Below are positions 1-8,208 of a DNA stretch of 12,166 bases, piece by piece. The notes under the pieces were generated by a model. It was given only the letters and a program-made list of their open reading frames with translations. It was not told the DNA's origin and did not search any database. A program made the position numbers and the translations under genes. Every line of letters starts with the position of its first letter. Positions within the stretch are counted from its first letter, which is position 1. The stretch is from contig CAMFKK010000036.1 in the NCBI GenBank assembly GCA_945957225.1, positions 1 to 12,166 on the forward strand, given 5' to 3'. The stretch comes from an uncultured Sphingobacteriia bacterium. Its GTDB lineage: Bacteria > Bacteroidota > Bacteroidia > Chitinophagales > Chitinophagaceae.

Positions 1-1
1 C

Positions 2-385
2 GACAAGATGACCGAGTCTATGCAAAGAACCATTGACGAGACCAATCGCCGCCGCGAAAAACAGATTGCCCACAACTTGGCCAATGGTATTGAGCCCAAA
101 ACAATTATCAAGAGCAGGGAGCAAGTTTTTGCACAAGGTTCTGTCTTAGATATCAAGGGTTATGACCCTTCAAATCCTTATGCACTGCAGGAAGACGCAC
201 CATTGGTTCCATCCAAAGCGGCTGACGAACAAGAGACTTATCAAACCATTCCACAATTGGAAAAAGCCATTAAGCAAACCAAGAAAGAAATGGAAAAAGC
301 CGCTCGTGATCTGGACTTTATTGAAGCTGCTAGACTACGTGACCAAATGTTTAGCCTACAAAAGGATTTGGAGCAAATGAAATAG
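2..385 (+). CDS. uvrB: Excinuclease ABC subunit B (UvrB), C-terminal end, 5' truncated
   Basis: This is the last part of UvrB, the damage-verifying helicase-like subunit of the cytoplasmic UvrABC nucleotide excision repair complex. The frame is open from base 2 with no start in the window, so the gene begins upstream; the ATG at 8 is internal (DKMTESM matches the family's conserved DKMTxSM stretch from the helicase domain). The following DETNRRR segment is a strong UvrB signature. The last ~45 residues (bases 248-382), with a KAARDLDFIEAARLRDQ core, form the UVR motif, the coiled helical hairpin that contacts UvrC. A linker of about 50 residues separates the two parts. The stop is TAG at 383-385. 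It is the only plus-strand gene here and converges on the minus-strand Asp-box gene. Nothing in the visible part looks broken. Confidence 0.96.
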   Translation, partial: DKMTESMQRTIDETNRRREKQIAHNLANGIEPKTIIKSREQVFAQGSVLDIKGYDPSNPYALQEDAPLVPSKAADEQETYQTIPQLEKAIKQTKKEMEKAARDLDFIEAARLRDQMFSLQKDLEQMK

Positions 386-404
386 GCGCTACCGTTGCAG
401 CGCC
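385..404. terminator. Small hairpin between convergent genes, possible bidirectional terminator
   Basis: A perfect 6-bp GC-rich stem (GGCGCT at 385-390 with AGCGCC at 399-404) encloses an 8-base loop and begins on the last base of the uvrB stop codon. On the plus strand it is followed by CATTTCT, a poor U-tract. On the minus strand it is followed by TATTTCATTT, somewhat better. Its position between two converging genes fits a shared terminator, but the short stem and weak U-tracts make it a modest candidate. Confidence 0.45.
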
Positions 405-432
405 CATTTCTAAAAAATATCTTCAGCACAAT

Positions 433-3400
433 TTAGTACTTACTCAACTTAGCAACTAAGGCTTTGGTTTTTGTTTCCAAAGTTTTCAGTTGTTCTTGTA
501 CCTGTTTTACAGCCGCAGCGGTTTGTGTGGTTGGGGTCATTTCTGTTTCATGAAAGACACCAAACAAACCGGCAAAGCCAGACTCTACACTAGTAGTGGT
601 AGGAGCAGCTTGTGCGCCACTGCCTCTTCTACTTGCTCTGCCAGTACCTTCTATGACAGCTAGTTCTTGGTCAATGGCATTTAAACTGTCTTTATTAGCA
701 GCAGTAGTTTTTGTTTTAATAGCTGCTCTTGCCGCTGCAATGCTTTCTCCCAGCTTGCGCGATGCCAACCTACCCTCATAACAGGCCAAAGAAAGTGCAT
801 GTTGTTGTTGCAAATCTGCAGCGCTTGCTTTTACGCGTGGATCCAATTTTACAGTAAGTGATTGTGTTTCTGTTGTACCATCAACAGTTAATTTAACCGT
901 ATAGACACCCGGTAATACCCAAGGTGAATTAGCTACTTTGGGTGTGTTCTGATAAATGGCTGTCATAGGAAATTCAGCTGGTTCATCAATGGGTGTATAG
1001 TGCATGTCCCAGAGAAAACGATGCGCGCCTGCTGCAGCACTCAAGATCTGTTGTGGTCTAATCCAATACAAAGGAATATTTACATCAGGTATGGCATAGG
1101 GCTTATCCTTACTGCTATACTTTCTGATAGATCTTCCAGTAGCATCCAAAATTTCTAGACTTACTTCACCCGCTGTTTGTGACAAATGATAGTTGATGAT
1201 GGCGCCATCGGGTGGGTTCTCTCCACCTGGTTCTTCTTGGGGAATAGGCGTATCTGTATTCATATTCCAACGAACACGAATGGCTTGTTGGGGTTTGTAT
1301 AAAACAGTTTTTGCTTCCATTGTTTTTGTGGTCAATTGACGCAATGGTGTAATATCATCCAAGATCCAAAATCCTCTTCCATGCGTACCCAACACTAAAT
1401 CATCATCCTTGATCACCAAATCACGAATAGAAGTAGCTGGCATATTCAAACGCAAAGACTGCCAATGTTCTCCATCGTCAAAAGACACATAGACTGCGTT
1501 TTCAGAACCTGCAAACAAGAGTCCCTTTCTAATAGGATCTTCACGTACTACGTTGATGGGTTCATTATCGGGCAAACCATTGGTGATTTTTTTCCAAGTC
1601 TTTCCTCCGTCATTTGTTTTGTACGCATAGGGATGCATGTCATCACAACGAATCCTATTCACTGCTGCATAAACCGTGTTGGCATCAAAATGACTGGCGT
1701 CCATTAAAGAGACTTTGCTCCAAGAAGTAATTTCTGGAGGCGTCACGTTTTTCCAATTCTTGCCTCCATCACGCGTTACATGAATATAGCCGTCATCGGT
1801 GCCAGCCCAAATGGTATTGATGTCTTTATAAGAAGGCGCCACGGTATAGATTACGCCACGTCTGGGCATTTTTTTCATGTCTTCAGATGTATATACCCCA
1901 ACACTGGCTGGTATATCCCATGACTCACGAGAAAGGTCTGGACTAATGGTCTGCCAGCTGTTTCCACCGTTGGTGGTTTTAAACAAAACGTTTCCAGCAA
2001 AGTATAAGGTCTTGGGATCAATGGGTGAAAACAATACTGGTGCCGTTCTTACCCAACGGTATTTGCCTGAACGTATACCTTCTGGTCCAATATTTTGTAC
2101 TTGTCCCGTGCGTTTGTCAAACTTGGTAATTTTTCCGCCATAAATAATATTGGGGTCCAATGGATCTGGTGCTACATAGCCATATTCTTCCACGCCAACG
2201 GGATGCCATTCTCGCAATCCAATCTGGCCATCATTACCGCGAGAAGCAATACCCACTGATCCACTTTCTTGTTGACCGCCATAAACATTATAAGGAAAAC
2301 TATTGTCTGTAATCACGTGATAAAACTGGGCCGTTGGTTGGTTGTACCAGGAAGAAAATGTTTCTCCACCATTCACGGTTACAATACCACCTTGATCACA
2401 AGCAATCAACATGATTTTGGGATTGTTAGGGTTAATCCAAATCCTGTGATAGTCATCGCCCCCGGGCGCACCCTTGAATCCCGTCCAGGTTTTTGCGCCA
2501 TCCACCGATTTCCAGGTAACCACATTGGCACTATAAACAATATCTGCATTGGTGGGATCCACTTTTACTTCTGCAAAATCACTACCCCTTCCCCAATAAC
2601 GGCCGTCTGCACTCATGAGCTGCCAAGACTCTCCGGCGTCATCGCTTCTATAAATGCCGCCATATTTTCCTGCGTCAACGGTGGCATAAAGTCTATTGCT
2701 ATTGGTGGGTGCTATGCCAAATCCAATCCTACCCAAACCCTGTTCCGTGGTAGGTAATCCCATGGTGAGTTTTTTCCAAGTATTGCCCCCATCGGTGGAT
2801 TTAAATAGTCCAGACTCAGGTCCATTCCACTGTCCGTTTTCCCAAGGACCCTGTCTACCCGCCCAGAGGTCAGCATATAGGATATTGGAATTGTTTGGGT
2901 CAAAATTTACTTGAACAGCTCCGGTGTTTTCATCCTTATATAAAACGCGTTCCCAGGTTTTACCGCCATTTAAACTACGATAAACGCCTCGCTCCGTATT
3001 GGGTCCATAAGGATGGCCTAACACGGCAACAAAAATGCGGTTCTCATCCTTGGGGTCAATAATGATGTCTCCAATCTGTTGACCATCGTTCAAACCCATA
3101 TTGTTCCATGTCTTTCCGCCATCGGTTGATTTGTAGACACCATCACCCACAGAAAGATCGGGTCTTTGTATGCCTTCTCCACAACCCACATAAATCACGT
3201 TAGGATTGGATTCTGACACGGCAATATCGCCCACGGACCCCGTGCGCATTTGGTCAAAAATGGGTTTCCAAGTACGGCCATAGTCATTTGACTTCCATAC
3301 CCCACCATTGTTTACACCAATGTAGAACACAGAGGGTTGGCTGGGTACACCTACGGCACCTACCGTACGGCCACCACGGTGTGGTCCAATCATTCGGTAC

Positions 3401-3516
3401 TTCATGCCACTGAGATAGGCATCAGAAAAGGGTTGTGCAAACAATTGCCAACTACAGCATAGGGCAATAGCCAATAGACCGATGATACGGCTATTGCGTG
3501 GTTTTGGTTGATTCAT
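433..3516 (-). CDS. Large secreted Asp-box (sortilin/BNR-like) beta-propeller protein
   Basis: A 1027-residue exported protein of the kind usually annotated as glycosyl hydrolase, VPS10/sortilin-like or BNR-repeat protein; its real substrate is unknown. The ATG at 3516 is chosen because it gives a clean signal peptide (basic N-region, then a hydrophobic stretch ending in WQLFAQ, about residues 1-28). The frame can be extended to a TTG at 3552, but that would bury the signal. Ten Asp-box motifs (S/T-x-D/N-x-G-x-T/S/N-W and close variants) start near residues 76, 130, 181, 240, 291, 337, 514, 581, 634 and 678, one per propeller blade loop; a degenerate VNGGETF lies near 381. A conserved-looking LGTHGRGFWILDD stretch near 709-721 ends the propeller part. 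The last ~300 residues contain a beta-rich segment (about 775-895) and a helical tail with a Gly/Ala/Thr-rich linker near 960-978. No T9SS C-terminal sorting domain is evident. It lies 44 bases after the EF-G-like gene, so it may be cotranscribed. Asp-boxes mark fold, not catalysis, so hydrolase activity is unproven. Confidence 0.85.
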   Translation of the reverse strand: MNQPKPRNSRIIGLLAIALCCSWQLFAQPFSDAYLSGMKYRMIGPHRGGRTVGAVGVPSQPSVFYIGVNNGGVWKSNDYGRTWKPIFDQMRTGSVGDIAVSESNPNVIYVGCGEGIQRPDLSVGDGVYKSTDGGKTWNNMGLNDGQQIGDIIIDPKDENRIFVAVLGHPYGPNTERGVYRSLNGGKTWERVLYKDENTGAVQVNFDPNNSNILYADLWAGRQGPWENGQWNGPESGLFKSTDGGNTWKKLTMGLPTTEQGLGRIGFGIAPTNSNRLYATVDAGKYGGIYRSDDAGESWQLMSADGRYWGRGSDFAEVKVDPTNADIVYSANVVTWKSVDGAKTWTGFKGAPGGDDYHRIWINPNNPKIMLIACDQGGIVTVNGGETFSSWYNQPTAQFYHVITDNSFPYNVYGGQQESGSVGIASRGNDGQIGLREWHPVGVEEYGYVAPDPLDPNIIYGGKITKFDKRTGQVQNIGPEGIRSGKYRWVRTAPVLFSPIDPKTLYFAGNVLFKTTNGGNSWQTISPDLSRESWDIPASVGVYTSEDMKKMPRRGVIYTVAPSYKDINTIWAGTDDGYIHVTRDGGKNWKNVTPPEITSWSKVSLMDASHFDANTVYAAVNRIRCDDMHPYAYKTNDGGKTWKKITNGLPDNEPINVVREDPIRKGLLFAGSENAVYVSFDDGEHWQSLRLNMPATSIRDLVIKDDDLVLGTHGRGFWILDDITPLRQLTTKTMEAKTVLYKPQQAIRVRWNMNTDTPIPQEEPGGENPPDGAIINYHLSQTAGEVSLEILDATGRSIRKYSSKDKPYAIPDVNIPLYWIRPQQILSAAAGAHRFLWDMHYTPIDEPAEFPMTAIYQNTPKVANSPWVLPGVYTVKLTVDGTTETQSLTVKLDPRVKASAADLQQQHALSLACYEGRLASRKLGESIAAARAAIKTKTTAANKDSLNAIDQELAVIEGTGRASRRGSGAQAAPTTTSVESGFAGLFGVFHETEMTPTTQTAAAVKQVQEQLKTLETKTKALVAKLSKY

Positions 3517-3560
3517 CTTGAAGAAGAAATTAAGTGATTCCCCAAGATACAAAACCTAGG

Positions 3561-5693
3561 CTATTCTTTGTCTACATCATGCTTACTATAAGCTTCCATT
3601 AATTTTTTCTGTACTTCCATAGCTACTGGCGCATAGGAATGGAATTCCATATTAAATCTTGCCCTACCCTGTGTCAAACTTCTCAAGGAAGAGGAATATT
3701 GGTGCATTTGTGCTAGTGGCACTTTGGCCGTAATTTTTTGAAAATGACCTTCAGCTTCCATGCCTTCTACCATGGCCATTCTGGTTTGCAAATCTCCCAT
3801 GACCGCTCCTACCTGATCATCCGGACAGGAAATGACTACCTGATAAATGGGTTCCAATAATTGTGGATCTGCGTCTTTGAATGCTGCCCTAAATGCTTGT
3901 AAACCTGCAATCTTAAAAGAGATATCATTGCTATCTACAGGGTGCATTTTTCCATCATACACACTCACACGCACGTCTCTTACATAGGAACCTGTGATAG
4001 GTCCGTTATGCATTTTTTCCATGACCCCTTTTAAGATAGCAGGCAGAAAACGGGTATCAATGGCTCCACCTACAATGCAGTTGAGATACACCAGTTTACC
4101 GCCCCAATCCAAATTGATTTCTTCTCTTCCTCTTACGTGTAAACCTGGAGGATCAGGCATGCCTTCATACCAAGGTTCTACCAACATAAACACTTCTCCA
4201 AACTGACCGGATCCGCCACTTTGTTTTTTATGCCGATAACTGGATTCGGCTTTTTTACGAATGGTTTCTCTATAAGGAATCTTGGGTTTGTCAATGCTGA
4301 TCTCTAGTTTGTGTATATGCGCTATTTTCCACTGAAGCACTTGTAAATGCAATTCACCCTGGCAGTGTAATAAGATCTGTCTTAATTCAGGCGAAACTTC
4401 AAACTGAACAGTGGCGTCTTCACTCACCAATGTGTGCAAGACCTGGGAGAGTTTTTCTTCTTCACCCTTGTTCACAGTGGCAATGGCAACTGTTACATTG
4501 GGTTTTGGAAATTGAATGGGCTCCAATTCCATATTGGCTCCTTTTTCATGTAGGGTATTGTTGACATGGGTAGATCGCAGTTTTAAAGTGGCGCCAATAT
4601 CACCCGCTACCAATTCATTTACGGGTATTCTTTTGTGCCCTTCTAATAAGAGCAGCTGGTTGAACTGTTCTGTAACACCCGTATTTTCATTCACCAATTC
4701 AGCACCCGTTTTAAGGGTACCACTATAAACCTTGAACAAACTCAGCTCTCCAATATGTGGTTCGGTGATGGTTTTAAAAATAAAGATGCAAGTGGGTCCA
4801 TTGGGATCACAGGGCAACAATTTGCCAGACAAGGTTTTTTGAGGCGGCATTTCTACAGCACTAGGACAAACATTGTCTATAAAACTCAAGATTCTACCAA
4901 TACCAATATTTTTTTCTGCTGATGCACAGAAGAGCGGGAAAATATGGTGCAGGATCATGGAATTATGCAATCCCAGTTTCATATCATTCTCGTCTAGTTC
5001 TCCTTGGTCAAAATATTTTTCCATCAAACCCTCGTCATTGGCAGCAATGGTTTCTACCAATTCTTTGTGTAGTTGGTCAGCCTTTTCTTTTAAATGCGCT
5101 GGTATGGGTACTTTGCTAGGCTTGCCCCCATCAGGACCATATTGGTACATGGTCATATTGAGCACGTCAATAATGCTGTTAAAATTGGGGCCTGTTTCTA
5201 CCGGAAACTGCACCACTACCACATTGGGTCCAAAATGGGATTTGGCTTCTTGAACGGTCTTATCAAAGTCAGCGCCCTCTTTGTCCAATTGGTTTACCAC
5301 AAAAAGTGTAGGGGTTTTAAATTGGTCCGTGTATTCCCAAATAATATCGGTTCCTACTTCTACGCCAACAGCGCCATTTAGAATCATCAAGCCCGTATCA
5401 GCAACTCTTAAAGCGCTAATCAACTCACCAGAAAAATCATTGTATCCTGGAGTGTCAATGATATTGATTTTATAGTTCTTCCACACCGTATGCATCAGAG
5501 ACGCAAAAACAGAACTTTGGCGTTCTGTTTCTAATTCGTGGTAATCACTCACCGTATTTTTTGCAAGGATGGAGCCGGGTCTGTTGATGAGTCCGGCTTC
5601 AAATAACATGCTTTCTGCAATACTGGTCTTTCCGCTGCCGGGGTGTCCCAGCAGTGCTATATTTTTTACATGGTTGGAATCAAAACTGGCCAT
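3561..5693 (-). CDS. EF-G II-type translational GTPase paralog (elongation factor G-like)
   Basis: A 710-residue cytoplasmic protein with the full five-domain EF-G architecture. The P-loop GHPGSGKT is at 16-23, the G3 motif DTPGYNDF at 80-87, the G4 motif NQLD at 134-137 and a SAEKN G5-like motif at 258-262. Domain II spans roughly 297-375, domain III 395-470, domain IV 471-610 (YRETI, then a KKQSGGSGQFGE stretch) and domain V from 612 (LLEPIYQV, then a GDLQTR stretch and LRSLTQGRARFNMEF). It departs from housekeeping EF-G: switch I has ERQSSVFAS in place of ERGITI, the catalytic-type His of DTPGH is Tyr84, and NKxD is NQLD. These features resemble the EF-G II subfamily (Thermus EF-G-2 type, from memory), so this is probably not the main fusA. 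The domain IV tip region keeps MHPVDSND, with His584 probably matching the translocation-important His of E. coli EF-G. Domain IV carries an insertion near 505-545. The ATG is 6 bases after the His-rich gene, indicating an operon. Its role could be an accessory translocase, a recycling factor or a stress factor; the sequence cannot decide. Confidence 0.9.
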   Translation of the reverse strand: MASFDSNHVKNIALLGHPGSGKTSIAESMLFEAGLINRPGSILAKNTVSDYHELETERQSSVFASLMHTVWKNYKINIIDTPGYNDFSGELISALRVADTGLMILNGAVGVEVGTDIIWEYTDQFKTPTLFVVNQLDKEGADFDKTVQEAKSHFGPNVVVVQFPVETGPNFNSIIDVLNMTMYQYGPDGGKPSKVPIPAHLKEKADQLHKELVETIAANDEGLMEKYFDQGELDENDMKLGLHNSMILHHIFPLFCASAEKNIGIGRILSFIDNVCPSAVEMPPQKTLSGKLLPCDPNGPTCIFIFKTITEPHIGELSLFKVYSGTLKTGAELVNENTGVTEQFNQLLLLEGHKRIPVNELVAGDIGATLKLRSTHVNNTLHEKGANMELEPIQFPKPNVTVAIATVNKGEEEKLSQVLHTLVSEDATVQFEVSPELRQILLHCQGELHLQVLQWKIAHIHKLEISIDKPKIPYRETIRKKAESSYRHKKQSGGSGQFGEVFMLVEPWYEGMPDPPGLHVRGREEINLDWGGKLVYLNCIVGGAIDTRFLPAILKGVMEKMHNGPITGSYVRDVRVSVYDGKMHPVDSNDISFKIAGLQAFRAAFKDADPQLLEPIYQVVISCPDDQVGAVMGDLQTRMAMVEGMEAEGHFQKITAKVPLAQMHQYSSSLRSLTQGRARFNMEFHSYAPVAMEVQKKLMEAYSKHDVDKE

Positions 5694-5699
5694 GATGCT

Positions 5700-6056
5700 T
5701 TATTTAAGAATGAAAAGATGGAAATCTGCTTTTAGTTGATCAATAAAACCAAGTAGTGCGTCTAGTTTCTCCTTGAGGTAATGATGGGGAATGCGATGAC
5801 CAAAATTGGGGTGTCTTTCTGCTTCTGTAACATGGTGTTTGATCTCGTGTTTGAGGTCATGTACATTAATCAGTTGAATGTGGAACTGGTTGTGAAAATG
5901 TTCAATCCCTTCTAAAGTTTTGTGTTCTGTTTTTCCCGGGGCAAATAGATACAATTCGTTTTTTAGTTCATTAATCATTTGTTTGTAGTTGGCCAAGGTT
6001 TGATGCCAAATTTTGCACTCTTCAATGAGTGCCAGGTGCTGTTCAGCGGTTATCAT
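5700..6056 (-). CDS. Histidine-rich, all-helical 118-residue protein of unknown function
   Basis: I do not recognise a family. The protein has no signal peptide or membrane segment and should be cytoplasmic. It looks almost entirely helical, perhaps a three- or four-helix bundle: helices near 3-38, 43-80 and 90-116, separated by a FAPGK turn and a HPNFGHRIPHH segment. It holds 15 histidines in 118 residues (about 13%), many with i/i+4 spacing (55/59, 66/70/74, 71E/75H, 78E/82H), which would line one helix face with His/Glu side chains. That suggests metal or haem binding, but no known motif such as a complete hemerythrin ligand set is evident. The ATG at 6056 is the first start and the EF-G-like gene follows after only 6 bases. 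It is the first gene of this unit, downstream of the terminator at 6137-6164; no convincing promoter hexamers were found in 6057-6136. Confidence 0.75.
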   Translation of the reverse strand: MITAEQHLALIEECKIWHQTLANYKQMINELKNELYLFAPGKTEHKTLEGIEHFHNQFHIQLINVHDLKHEIKHHVTEAERHPNFGHRIPHHYLKEKLDALLGFIDQLKADFHLFILK

Positions 6057-6136
6057 TGCAATCGATTTAAAGTGAAGAAAAAATGCTGATTTTACTCAGG
6101 AATAATGGCAGAATAAATTTAAAAAAGACATAAAAA

Positions 6137-6164
6137 AATAACCATGACAATCGTCATGGTTATT
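6137..6164 (-). terminator. Strong intrinsic terminator of the glycosyltransferase unit
   Basis: A perfect 12-bp inverted repeat (6137-6148 with 6153-6164, core ACCATGAC/GTCATGGT) with a 4-base loop. Read on the minus strand, the stem is followed directly by a run of seven T, counting the last two stem bases (6132-6138), the layout of a Rho-independent terminator. It lies 52 bases past the stop of the gene ending at 6217 and separates it from the His-rich/EF-G unit. On the plus strand no T-run follows, so it acts leftward only. Confidence 0.85.
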
Positions 6165-6216
6165 CCAATAAAAAGGGGCTAATATCCAATATAGTACCCT
6201 GTTTTAATAAGCACTA

Positions 6217-7752
6217 TTAATAGGGCGATTGTTTGTTTTTTTCCTCTGCTATATCTTTTTTGATCAATTGGTTTAAGTCAATTTTTGTGTTTTTCAAAAT
6301 AAGGATGGTGGTGCCTTTTTCTCTAGCAAATGGGGATACTATTTCTCCAAATTTTACCACTGATTCAAAATTTGATTTTTGATCAGCCATTTCTCTTGCT
6401 ACGTCTTTGGATTCCTTTACCTGAATGACGTGTTTGATAGGATCTTTTAGGCTAAGCCAGTTTAGATAATCTGCATCATAAGAAATAGCTTGAACCCCTT
6501 TGATTTTGGAATAATAATTGACTGCACCCACTTGTCCATAATTGTCACAATATACAAGGGTGTGTTTTGGATCATTGATACAGATAATAGCACTATCCAC
6601 TTTAGCCGCCATTTCTTTCCAACCTAACATATCCGCAAAATCTTGGGGAATCTCATGGTTCTTTCCGTCTTCCCATCTAATCAATCCAAACTTTTTAAAA
6701 TCAGCCTCATTGGACCTCATTTGCTCTGGAGTTTGAATGGGAAAAATGAGCGTGAACATGGGTATCATCATGGCAAAGGGAAATACCAAGCAAATAGGTT
6801 TTAAATAAACGCGCCATGACTTGGACAAAACCTGTTCTAAATACACGGCACCAAATGCCAACAAAACGGGATAAAGTCCAATGGCATAATAGGCCTTGGC
6901 TTTGAAATACAAAAAGAAGCAAATGCTGAAACAAAATCCCCATAGCAAAACCCTAAATGGCTTAAAGGGTTGGTACCTAAAAAAGCCAACAAAAGCGGTT
7001 ACTAATACAAAAAAAGCAGCAAAGAAAAACAGGAACTGTTCTTTGATAAAATGGGAACGCTCAACATTTACCAGTTGCGTTCTTTGCAATTCTTGCATAT
7101 GCGCCACTACTGGAAAATCATTTACCCATTGCCAATAGAGATTTGGTGTAATCAGGACTAAGCATAGTAAAATGGAAAAATAAAAATGAGGCTGCGTAAA
7201 TATTTTTCTTTGTTTGGTAATCAACAATGCAGGGAATAATCCCAATAGCAAAAAAACAATATTGTATTTGTTCAAGAAACCCAGTGCCACAGCTATTGCC
7301 AAATAGTACAACCATTTTTGATGTTCCGTTTGAATGTATCTAATCACAAAATAATAAGCACTGGTCCAGATAAAGATTTCAAATGAATTGGGTTGAAAAA
7401 GAATATTGATCCTCAATAAAACAGACATCAAGATGGCAATGGCACCCATGCACAATGCAAAGACTCCTCCTTTTAATGTTTCAATAATTTTCCAAACCAT
7501 AAAAATGGTCATGGCTCCAAATAGTGCTGGAAAAAATTTGACCCAGAAAACACCATTTCCCAATTGTAAAATCATCCACGCCATCCAAGAACCCAAGGGA
7601 GGAACTGATTGAAAACCCCAAGCCAAATGCTTGGCTTGATCTAAGTGCAGGTATTCATCACGATGTAAATCAAATACCGGATTGATTAATTGAAACTGTA
7701 GGATCATTTTGACCAGCAAAAAGCCAATCAATACTGCTGTGGTTTTCTTCAT
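6217..7752 (-). CDS. GT39/ArnT-like integral membrane glycosyltransferase (PMT_2 type)
   Basis: A 511-residue polytopic inner-membrane protein of the GT-C fold, the family that moves sugars from polyprenyl-phosphate donors to lipids, proteins or glycans on the outer face of the membrane. After the first membrane helix (about 5-24) the first periplasmic loop carries HRDEYLHLDQAKHLAWG (30-46), the acidic catalytic-loop signature typical of PMT_2 proteins. About ten further hydrophobic helices follow up to about residue 340, including FLNKYNIVFLLLG (159-171) and the KAKAYYAIGLYP stretch (284-295), both typical of the family. Residues 341-511 form a soluble, probably periplasmic domain. The ATG at 7752 lies 9 bases after the VOC gene and it is the last gene before the terminator. 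The acceptor is unknown; no dedicated polysaccharide or lipid A genes sit beside it. Confidence 0.85.
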   Translation of the reverse strand: MKKTTAVLIGFLLVKMILQFQLINPVFDLHRDEYLHLDQAKHLAWGFQSVPPLGSWMAWMILQLGNGVFWVKFFPALFGAMTIFMVWKIIETLKGGVFALCMGAIAILMSVLLRINILFQPNSFEIFIWTSAYYFVIRYIQTEHQKWLYYLAIAVALGFLNKYNIVFLLLGLFPALLITKQRKIFTQPHFYFSILLCLVLITPNLYWQWVNDFPVVAHMQELQRTQLVNVERSHFIKEQFLFFFAAFFVLVTAFVGFFRYQPFKPFRVLLWGFCFSICFFLYFKAKAYYAIGLYPVLLAFGAVYLEQVLSKSWRVYLKPICLVFPFAMMIPMFTLIFPIQTPEQMRSNEADFKKFGLIRWEDGKNHEIPQDFADMLGWKEMAAKVDSAIICINDPKHTLVYCDNYGQVGAVNYYSKIKGVQAISYDADYLNWLSLKDPIKHVIQVKESKDVAREMADQKSNFESVVKFGEIVSPFAREKGTTILILKNTKIDLNQLIKKDIAEEKNKQSPY

Positions 7753-7761
7753 AGAAAAATA

Positions 7762-8193
7762 TTAACTATTTGCAGCAGCTTCCAAAACAGCTATTTCTAA
7801 TTTGCGCATTTTTAAAAGGGCATCCATCACTTTTTGTCCCTTTCCCTGACCCATGAGTTTGCTAAGGGCAGATGGAATGATCTGCCACGACAGACCAAAT
7901 TGATCTTTAAGCCAACCACATCTGGATGCTTGACCACCATCCGCTATCAAACTATTCCAATAATAATCAATCTCGTCTTGATTGGCGCATTCTACTACAA
8001 AAGAGCAGGCTTCATTAAATTGAAACATGGGTCCTCCGTTGAGCCCCATAAATCTTTGCCCATTCAATTCCCAGTTAACCACCATGGGGCTTTCCTGAAT
8101 AATCTTGGATTCAGGAAAAATAGAACAATAAAATGTTGCTGCTGCTTTGGCTTGTCCATCAAACCAAAGACAGGGATAGGTTTTTTCTGACAT
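7762..8193 (-). CDS. VOC-superfamily protein, PhnB/3-demethylubiquinone methyltransferase-like fold
   Basis: A 143-residue soluble protein matching the small PhnB-like VOC (glyoxalase/bleomycin resistance fold) family. The N-terminus PCLWFDGQAKAAATFYCSIF (7-26) is the typical first beta-alpha unit, followed by a GLNGGPMFQFNEACSFVVEC segment (50-69). The signature CGWLKDQFGLSWQIIP (92-107) ends the fold, and a helical tail ends in ANS. Length fits a single-domain family member. The family name 3-demethylubiquinone-9 3-methyltransferase is historical; members lack a SAM-binding domain and their reactions are mostly unknown. It lies 15 bases after the membrane-protein gene and 9 before the glycosyltransferase gene, so the three are probably cotranscribed, though no functional link is obvious. 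Confidence 0.88.
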   Translation of the reverse strand: MSEKTYPCLWFDGQAKAAATFYCSIFPESKIIQESPMVVNWELNGQRFMGLNGGPMFQFNEACSFVVECANQDEIDYYWNSLIADGGQASRCGWLKDQFGLSWQIIPSALSKLMGQGKGQKVMDALLKMRKLEIAVLEAAANS

Positions 8194-8208
8194 AAGGGAA
8201 AGATAGCT

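Noticed and set aside
2269..2757. Long plus-strand open frame opposite the Asp-box gene (162 codons)
   Set aside because: Lies wholly antisense to a well-supported coding region, with Cys/Ile/Asn-rich composition and no recognisable domain; it is a by-product of the opposite codons.
1585..3291. Recurring DNA words coding for DGGKTW-like motifs, looking like dispersed direct repeats
   Set aside because: They follow from the repeated Asp-box protein motif, differ by many synonymous changes, and are not regularly spaced at DNA level.
3517..3552. TTG-initiated N-terminal extension of the Asp-box protein
   Set aside because: Would place 12 residues before a good signal peptide; the ATG at 3516 is better. 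The same reasoning rejects the TTG starts at 9292 and 11373.
4873..5253. Plus-strand open frame opposite the EF-G-like gene (126 codons)
   Set aside because: Antisense shadow of the conserved G domain and domain II boundary; serine-rich, no motif.
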